Shown one piece after another: positions 6,321 to 11,776 of a stretch of DNA of 11,776 bases (position 1 is the first letter of the stretch; the number at the start of each line of letters is the position of its first letter). Below the pieces are notes generated by a model. That model searched no databases, had not been told where the DNA came from, and saw only the letters and a program-made list of their open reading frames with translations. Where the stretch lies: assembly GCA_007695205.1 (NCBI GenBank), contig REEF01000738.1, positions 1 to 11,776 of the forward strand. The letters run 5' to 3'. Origin of the DNA: Planctomycetaceae bacterium (GTDB lineage: Bacteria > Planctomycetota > Planctomycetia > Pirellulales > Pirellulaceae). The translations under genes and the position numbers were made by a program.

Positions 6321-7973
6321 ATGATGAGTTCGCTGGTTTTGTTGGGGACCACCGGGAATTGGGTGAACATTTGGCTGACTCCCCTTTGGTTGCTGGGTGT
6401 CGGCACATTGCTTGGATTGGTGCTCTTGCTGGTGCTTTGGGGCTTGGCTCTGGTTTTGTCCCGAGTCCCCCTGATTGGCGGCCCCCCCGATTCCGATAAG
6501 ATGTCCTCTGCCGAAGTGGGTGGATCATCGATAGCGTCTTGGCTGCTTCGTCCCATCTGGGTGTTGTTTTCGCGGCAGACCGTCGCAGAGATTCCTTTGG
6601 CCGTTCGTGAAGGGGCGCTTTGGCCCATTTTTCTTACCGCCGTATCCGTCGGGGCTTTTGGGATCGTCGGGGCGATATTCGTGCAGGACCCGGTCGGTTT
6701 GCTGGCATCGTTAACGCGATTGCCTGCCGTCGGTACGACGAGCCTACCACCCTTTGAGATTCCGGTTTCGCAATTAGAGGATCCGGACGATCCGTTCAGT
6801 GAACTTGAGGCTCATCGAATCCCTGTCTCGATCAATGTCGAGGAATTGCGGTCGATGACCTTTGAAAGTGACCAACGACTGTCGATCGCCTCGCGTCCGT
6901 TCCTGGAGGTCCGGCCGGGAGCATCGTTGGAAGTCAATGCGGGTGAAGAGACGACATGGCGCCGAAGCCCGGGCGATGTCAACCCGCTGATCGATGAAGA
7001 CGTGTCCGAGCTGTTCGTCCGCAATCTGGGCAGTGACACCGCCACGTTGGATCTGACGATCGTCACGGCACCGCCGGACCCCGAGGTAGCGATTGTCCCG
7101 ATCGTCGCCGTGTTGGTTGCGATCGTATTCCTGCTGTACATTTGGCAACGCGCGGTGGCGCCGCGGATGTCGGCCATCGCGCTGGCCGCTTACAAATCCG
7201 AAGTGGCTCAGCCCCTATTTGCAATCCTGCTGGTGTTGGGCTTATTCGCTCTGTGGTTCTTCATCTGGATTCCCTACAACACGTTTGGGGAAGACATCAA
7301 GATGCTGAAAGATGCGGGCTTAGTCCTGATCCGCATTTTGGGCATTATCTTGGCGGTTTGGGCAGCCAGCAATTCCATCGCAGACGAGATCGAAGGCAAG
7401 ACGGCTTTGACTGTCTTGTCGAAACCCATCGGTCGGCGTTCGTTCGTGATGGGCAAATTTTTGGGGATCGTCTGGATGCTGGCCGTGCTGTTCGTGTTCC
7501 TGGGCCTGATGCTTTTGATCGTGGTGGCGTACAAGCCGATTCACGAATCGCGCGAGGGCGCGACTCAGGATCTGACATGGCAGCTCTGCCACTTGGAAAT
7601 GGTTTACACGATGCCCGGGCTGGCGTTGATGTTCATGGAGACGGTGGTCATGGCGGCGATCAGTGTCGCGATTTCGACGCGTTTGCCGCTGCTGGCAAAT
7701 TTCATTTTGTGCCTGGGGATCTATCTGATCGGGCATTTGACGCCCTTGATTGTCAATTCAGCGATCGGACAATTGGTGCCGGTACAATTTTTCGGTCAGT
7801 TTGTGGCGACAATTTTTCCAAACCTGGATCACTTTGACATCCAGGCTGCCGTTGCGGCGGGATTACCGGTTCCGTTCTTCTACCTGTTGGTGGCGTTGGT
7901 GTACTGTATTTTGTACACAGTGATCGCCATGTTGCTGGCTTTAGTATTGTTCGAGGATCGTGATTTGGCGTAA
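6321..7973 (+). CDS. ABC-2 type transporter permease with a large extracytoplasmic insert
   Basis: This 550-residue membrane protein looks like the permease of an ABC-2 type transporter. An N-terminal helix (about 22-47) is followed by a cytoplasmic stretch, a second helix (about 102-122), a long soluble part (about 130-255) rich in short beta-like segments, and then about six helices (255-276, 298-318, 332-351, 378-403, 432-475, 518-545). The strongest family sign is NSIADEIEGKTALTVLSKPIGRRSFVMGKF (351-380), the amphipathic helix plus Ser-Lys-Pro segment that in such permeases precedes a helix and contacts the ATPase. The start is at 6321 or 6324 (ATGATG), with only a weak upstream GGTAG. 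Its ATP-binding partner is not adjacent: acylphosphatase lies upstream, and the ABC-like protein downstream lacks ATPase motifs. Substrate unknown. Confidence 0.8.
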   Translation: MMSSLVLLGTTGNWVNIWLTPLWLLGVGTLLGLVLLLVLWGLALVLSRVPLIGGPPDSDKMSSAEVGGSSIASWLLRPIWVLFSRQTVAEIPLAVREGALWPIFLTAVSVGAFGIVGAIFVQDPVGLLASLTRLPAVGTTSLPPFEIPVSQLEDPDDPFSELEAHRIPVSINVEELRSMTFESDQRLSIASRPFLEVRPGASLEVNAGEETTWRRSPGDVNPLIDEDVSELFVRNLGSDTATLDLTIVTAPPDPEVAIVPIVAVLVAIVFLLYIWQRAVAPRMSAIALAAYKSEVAQPLFAILLVLGLFALWFFIWIPYNTFGEDIKMLKDAGLVLIRILGIILAVWAASNSIADEIEGKTALTVLSKPIGRRSFVMGKFLGIVWMLAVLFVFLGLMLLIVVAYKPIHESREGATQDLTWQLCHLEMVYTMPGLALMFMETVVMAAISVAISTRLPLLANFILCLGIYLIGHLTPLIVNSAIGQLVPVQFFGQFVATIFPNLDHFDIQAAVAAGLPVPFFYLLVALVYCILYTVIAMLLALVLFEDRDLA

Positions 7974-8054
7974 GGTAGCGATCCAAAGGGTTGGTACCAC
8001 GGACGGATCTGACGGGCACCGACGTTGTTACCCCCGGGAATAAGGCGAAACGCC

Positions 8055-9881
8055 ATGAATTGCGATGCTGCGGGGCGCGCTATTCGTCTGGCAGGTCCGG
8101 CTGGGCCCAGGTGGATCATCTACGGCTTGGGCGTGATGTCGGCGCTGTCTACCACCCTGCTGATCCTGGTCGTCGGCCTGATCTGCGACCTGTTGATCAA
8201 GCGAGACGATCCGATCTCGCCAACGTTGGAGAGGTTGTTGGGCGGTTGGGCGGTCGAGGGATGGACGGATACCGCATGGATGGGCGGCTACGATACCAGC
8301 TTGTTGCTGCTGATCGCCCTGCTGACGGTACTGGCCATCGTCGAAGCCGCGTTGCTGTGGGCGTTGCACCGCCAAGCGGAACGGGCCAGCTTGCGTGTGA
8401 TGGCTCGGCTGCAAAGCCTGATCGGCCAGCACTCGGCTCGATTGGGACCGCGTGGTGCTTGTGAGGTACCGCCCGATTCTGCTGGCGATTTGCTGACGAA
8501 TGTTTGCGATCAACTTCGCCGCGAACTGTCGGCCCGCTGGAGAATCGCACCTCGCACGTTGGTGCTGCTGCCATGCCTGCTGGCGGTCGGTTTGGCGATG
8601 GATTTTTTCCTGGCGTTGTACACGCTGATCCTGTGCGTGTTCGCGTACCGCGTCTACCGGTTGTATCGCGAGTGGATCGACCAGCGCATCGCATCCTGCA
8701 ACCAGTTGGCCCAACGCCGTAGCGTCGCGCTTTACGACCGGGCGAATACCGAGTTGTTGTTTGCCACCTGTCATCCGGAGTCGAAGCCTGCGGCCGAGTT
8801 CGAAGAGATCGCCGGTCGCTACCGCCAGCCCTTGCAGCAAGCGGCCCTGTGGGAAGCAACTCGAATTCCCATCCTGGTCCTGATCATCTCGTTGGGCGTG
8901 GGTCTGCTGGCGTTGGTCGTAGGCTTGTCCTCCGATGCCAGCATGACTCGGGTGATGCTGCTGACCCTGTTGTATGCTCGAGGCTATCTCCCGGCTCGCC
9001 GTCTGCTGCAAGTGTGGACGAAACCGGATCGAGCGGAGATGGCTGCTCAGAAGATAATGGCATTCTTGGAGTGCTCGCCGGTCGTTTCGCTAGAATCTGC
9101 GAGTCGTGAACTTCAGGCCTCGGCTCGGCCGATCCGTTTCGATCAGGTCTCGGTTCACCGTGGCGATGCGAGGTTGGATTCGATCAGCCTGGAAATCCCG
9201 GCGGGCGGTCGAGTTGCTTGGGTGGGCGATCGTCAGGCGAACCTGCTGTTATTGGTTGATTTGCTGCTGCGTTACAGCGACCCGGATCAGGGCCGCGTCC
9301 TGGTCGACGGATTGGACTGGCGCGAGTTTTCGTTGTCCAGTATCCGCCGATGCGTCGCCTTCGCACCACGCGACGGTCACTTGGTGACAGGAACGTTTGC
9401 CGATAATCTTCGCGCTGGTCGGCCCGGGCTGATGCTGGAACATCTCGAGCCGATTGCGGCCAGTTGCCGCGTGCTGGATTTCATCCAACAAACCACACAC
9501 GGGTTCCACACCACGATCGGGCCCGGTGGACGTGAGCTGGACCCCGGGATCGCCTTTCGCATCGGACTGGCCCGCGCTCTGGCTGCCGATCCCTGGTTGA
9601 TCGTCATCCAGGAACCGCACGAGCCGCAGGATGAAGATACGCGGCACCAATTGGAACTGGCCATGGCCGCTGCCACCTCGGGTCGGACGAGCATCATCCT
9701 GGCCTCGCGGCTGAATACCTTGCGGTCTGCAGACCAGGTCTTCGTGTTTTACGAAGGCCGTTTACACAAGCAGGGCGAACACTCCCAGTTGCTGAAGCAG
9801 GACGCCTTGTATCGCCACTTGAATTATCTCTGGTTCAATCCGTACACGGGAAAAGGAAATGCCTCGCTTCCAACTGACTGA
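8055..9881 (+). CDS. ABC-exporter-like protein with a catalytically degenerate nucleotide-binding domain
   Basis: The 608-residue product has the layout of a half-size ABC exporter: a membrane domain (about 20-330, helices near 20-46, 81-103, 167-200 and 270-315) and a C-terminal nucleotide-binding-like domain (about 358-590). Fold-marking segments remain, such as DLLLRYSDPDQGRVLVDG (402-419), TGTFADNLRAGRP (445-457) and IGLARALAADP (503-513). The catalytic motifs do not: Walker A reads GDRQANLL (391-398) with Leu397 at the lysine position; the Q-loop glutamine is Arg439; the LSGGQ signature reads LDPGI (495-499); the Walker B aspartate is Gln519, though Glu520 remains; the D-loop reads EPQD; and the switch histidine is Ser551. 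The frame is intact throughout, so this is not a simple pseudogene. The start at 8055 has AAGG about 9 bases upstream. It follows the permease by 81 bases and overlaps the hydrolase, suggesting one transcript. Confidence 0.85.
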   Translation: MNCDAAGRAIRLAGPAGPRWIIYGLGVMSALSTTLLILVVGLICDLLIKRDDPISPTLERLLGGWAVEGWTDTAWMGGYDTSLLLLIALLTVLAIVEAALLWALHRQAERASLRVMARLQSLIGQHSARLGPRGACEVPPDSAGDLLTNVCDQLRRELSARWRIAPRTLVLLPCLLAVGLAMDFFLALYTLILCVFAYRVYRLYREWIDQRIASCNQLAQRRSVALYDRANTELLFATCHPESKPAAEFEEIAGRYRQPLQQAALWEATRIPILVLIISLGVGLLALVVGLSSDASMTRVMLLTLLYARGYLPARRLLQVWTKPDRAEMAAQKIMAFLECSPVVSLESASRELQASARPIRFDQVSVHRGDARLDSISLEIPAGGRVAWVGDRQANLLLLVDLLLRYSDPDQGRVLVDGLDWREFSLSSIRRCVAFAPRDGHLVTGTFADNLRAGRPGLMLEHLEPIAASCRVLDFIQQTTHGFHTTIGPGGRELDPGIAFRIGLARALAADPWLIVIQEPHEPQDEDTRHQLELAMAAATSGRTSIILASRLNTLRSADQVFVFYEGRLHKQGEHSQLLKQDALYRHLNYLWFNPYTGKGNASLPTD

Positions 9882-10671
9882 CCGCGTGACCAACATGCAA
9901 TGGAACGGGACGGACCAAGGCAGCGGGCCGACGTTGCTGTTGGTACACGGTTTCCCGTTGGACCACACGATGTGGGTTGGCCAGATCGAAGAATTGGCCG
10001 CCACGCATCGAGTGCTCGCTCCCGATCTACGCGGCTTCGGCACCAGCACGGTGACGGCCGGTACGGTCACGATGGAGCAGATGGCCGACGATCTGGCTTG
10101 CTTGCTCGATGCCTTGGAAATCCGCGATCCGGTCACGTTCTGTGGGTTATCGATGGGGGGCTACGTCGCGTGGCAATTCTTCCGGCGGCATCCAGCCAAA
10201 GTGGCTCGCCTGATCCTGTGCGACACACGAGCTCAGGCCGATACCGACCAGGCCGCCGCAGCTCGTCGCGAAGCGGCGGAACGTGTCCTGGTGGACGGTC
10301 CGGAGTTCCTGGCCGATGCGATGCTCGACAAACTGTTCGCACCATCGACGCACTTGGATCATCCGGAACGCATCCGGGCCACGCGGAATACGATCTTGAA
10401 CACCGATCCCGACGGCATCGCCGCGGCCGCGCGTGGCATGGCCCAGCGCCCAGATGTGACCGGAATGTTGCCCGACATCAATGTACCGGCACTGGTCCTT
10501 TGCGGTCGGCACGATGCGATCTCGACCGTGGACGAGATGCGTCAGATGGCCGCCGCCATCCCGGCGGCTCGATTCGTCGAAATCTCAGCCGCCGGACACA
10601 TGGCCCCCTTGGAGAATCCGAACGAGGTCAATTGGGCCATCCGCTCGTTTTTGGACGCAGACGGTGGCTGA
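9859..10671 (+). CDS. alpha/beta hydrolase
   Basis: This 270-residue cytoplasmic-looking protein has the full alpha/beta hydrolase core: the oxyanion segment VHGFPLDH (29-36), the nucleophile elbow GLSMGG with Ser98, the acid Asp219 in CGRHDAIS, and His247 in AAGHMAPLENP. A cap region lies at about 125-205. The overall look is close to 3-oxoadipate enol-lactonase (PcaD)-like and related esterase proteins, but no aromatic-degradation genes are nearby, so the substrate is unknown. The start at 9859 lies inside the end of the ABC-like gene (23-base overlap, different frame); AAAAGG is only 2 bases upstream of the ATG. A start at 9895 would remove the first strand. The overlap suggests coupled expression with the ABC-like gene. 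Confidence 0.9.
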   Translation: MPRFQLTDRVTNMQWNGTDQGSGPTLLLVHGFPLDHTMWVGQIEELAATHRVLAPDLRGFGTSTVTAGTVTMEQMADDLACLLDALEIRDPVTFCGLSMGGYVAWQFFRRHPAKVARLILCDTRAQADTDQAAAARREAAERVLVDGPEFLADAMLDKLFAPSTHLDHPERIRATRNTILNTDPDGIAAAARGMAQRPDVTGMLPDINVPALVLCGRHDAISTVDEMRQMAAAIPAARFVEISAAGHMAPLENPNEVNWAIRSFLDADGG

Positions 10672-10785
10672 GGAGCCGCGTAGCCCTTTGAAAACTTGGG
10701 TTTGTCGCGTGATCATTGGTTGTGAAATCCGAAGGTGTGTTCAATGCATAAAACCGAGGTAGCCGAACAAAACTTCGAGCATCCC

Positions 10786-10814
10786 TTGTAAAGCAACGCT
10801 CCAGTCCATATTGT
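10786..10814 (+). promoter_or_regulatory. possible sigma-70 promoter for the secreted discoidin-like gene
   Basis: TTGTAA (10786-10791) and TATTGT (10809-10814) are separated by 17 bases, each matching four of six consensus positions. Transcription would start about 65-70 bases before the start codon at 10889. Planctomycete promoters are poorly defined, so this is a weak call. The rest of 10672-10888 shows no gene or clear terminator. Confidence 0.3.
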
Positions 10815-10888
10815 ACGAAAACGGGACAGCGAATTTCCACGGCCGAAGTGACAACCGTCGAATGTGGGACCAAAGAAAAGGAACGCAG

Positions 10889-11776
10889 ATGATGGAGTCT
10901 TGGAAGATCGTTCTGACATGCATGGTTTTCTCGTGGGTGACAGCGGCCATGTGCAGCGTGCTTGATGCGGCTGAGACGTTTGTTGCACCGCCGCCATCCC
11001 GAAATGCCGAGATCGACGCCCATGGTGTTCCTGTCGGGGCGGTTATCTCCGCCGACCACGACGCTTATGGAACGGACTTCCAGTTCAAGACTGTGCCGGT
11101 TCCCGCCAGGAACGACGCGGCCACCAAGGCAGAATTCACGCTGGTGGATGGCCAACGCGACCGGAACAGCGGTCCGCTGGGTGTGTTACACGACGGGCGG
11201 ATTCCCACCGAGGAGGATCAGCCTTCCGCCAATTTCTTTTTTCGCGCAGGCACAGACGGAGGACGACTGCGGCTTGATCTGGGCAGTGTCATCGCTGTCA
11301 AGCGGGTCAGCACGTACTCGTGGCATCCGAATACCCGCGCACCGCAGGTCTACCGGCTGTACGCGTCGGACGGCGCCGCCAGCGGCTTCAACGCGGCGCC
11401 TGGTCGAGGGACCGATCCGGTAGCGTGCGGATGGAAGCACGTCGCCAGCGTGGACACCCGTTCCCAGGAAGGCGACTGGGGCGGCCAGCACGGCGTGACC
11501 ATCACCGATCCCATCGCGAGCGTGCTCGGCCGGTTCCGTTACCTCTTGTTCGACATCTCGCGGACTCAGTCGCGCGATGCCTTTGGCAATACCTTCTTCA
11601 GCGAAATTGATGTCGTCGACGCTGAAGGTCCGGAGCCTGTGCCGGCGACCACCGGCCAGGGCGAGCGGATTGTCAAAGCATTCGAGACGGAGTGCGGCAG
11701 ATATCGGTTTACGATCGATGCGACGGCCGCACCGGATTTGATGGGATGGGCAAACATGGAACTCGCCCCGGTCGTC
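10889..11776 (+). CDS. secreted protein with a discoidin-like (F5/8 type C) domain, cut by the window edge
   Basis: The visible 296 residues begin with a signal peptide (Lys6, hydrophobic core about 7-26, possible cleavage near DAAE at 26-29). Residues about 85-245 read like a galactose-binding/discoidin jelly roll: HDGRIP (101-106), LRLDLGSVIAVKRVSTYSWH (127-146), QVYRLYASDG (153-162), FRYLLFDISRT (216-226) and NTFFSEIDVVD (234-244). After a short linker, FTIDATAAPDLMGWANMELAPVV (274-296) resembles, from memory, the start of the basic secretory protein (BSP) metallopeptidase domain found in some planctomycete secreted proteins; the zinc site would lie beyond the window, so this is only a suggestion. 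AAGGA (10878-10882) lies 6 bases upstream of the chosen ATG; a second ATG follows at once. It likely acts outside the cytoplasm, perhaps on polysaccharide or cell-surface material (inference). Confidence 0.8.
   Translation, partial: MMESWKIVLTCMVFSWVTAAMCSVLDAAETFVAPPPSRNAEIDAHGVPVGAVISADHDAYGTDFQFKTVPVPARNDAATKAEFTLVDGQRDRNSGPLGVLHDGRIPTEEDQPSANFFFRAGTDGGRLRLDLGSVIAVKRVSTYSWHPNTRAPQVYRLYASDGAASGFNAAPGRGTDPVACGWKHVASVDTRSQEGDWGGQHGVTITDPIASVLGRFRYLLFDISRTQSRDAFGNTFFSEIDVVDAEGPEPVPATTGQGERIVKAFETECGRYRFTIDATAAPDLMGWANMELAPVV

Noticed and set aside
8028..9011. Glutamine-rich open frame on the minus strand opposite the ABC-like gene
   Set aside because: The glutamine and arginine richness mirrors Leu/Ala codons of the real gene on the other strand; no start context or known domain.
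9219..9260. Frameshift or sequencing error as the cause of the lost Walker A motif
   Set aside because: Residues on both sides align with ABC exporters in the same frame and with the same spacing, and the other motifs are also replaced, so a local error cannot explain it.
10683..10702. Possible terminator after the hydrolase (CCC and GGG followed by TTT)
   Set aside because: Only three base pairs would form around a long loop; too weak.
1..11776. tRNA or rRNA genes, insertion sequences, CRISPR arrays, phage or toxin-antitoxin genes
   Set aside because: None was recognised on either strand; gene content looks like ordinary chromosome.

Overview
The window looks like a chromosomal segment of a planctomycete, probably of the Pirellulales. 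I infer this from the moderately high GC content, the mix of GTG and ATG starts with uneven Shine-Dalgarno sites, a small secreted protein of a type I associate with planctomycetes, and a secreted discoidin-like protein at the right edge. This rests on recalled family resemblance, not on a search. I see no tRNA, rRNA, insertion sequence, CRISPR array or other sign of a mobile island.

Left half (1-5703), all on the minus strand and read right to left: a small secreted protein of unknown function (5703-5359), a class I DAHP synthase for the first step of the shikimate pathway (5084-3960), a flagellar stator operon of one motA and two different motB-like genes (3606-1408), and a degenerate EAL plus HDOD signalling protein (1232 to beyond the left edge). 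The stator genes are tightly packed: 22 bases separate motA from the first motB-like gene, and the two motB-like genes overlap by four bases (ATGA). The EAL-HDOD gene lies 175 bases further on and may add cyclic-di-GMP-related control of motility.

Right half (5924-11776), all on the plus strand: acylphosphatase (5924-6208), a large ABC-2 type permease with an extracytoplasmic insert (6321-7973), a full-length ABC-exporter-like protein whose nucleotide-binding domain has lost essentially every catalytic motif (8055-9881), an alpha/beta hydrolase overlapping it by 23 bases (9859-10671), and the start of a secreted protein with a discoidin-like domain (10889 to beyond the right edge). The two halves diverge from the 220-base region 5704-5923.

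The two most unusual things are the intact but apparently ATPase-dead ABC-exporter-like gene, next to an ABC permease with no ATPase gene in view, and the single motA paired with two divergent motB-like genes whose peptidoglycan-binding domains both look degenerate.
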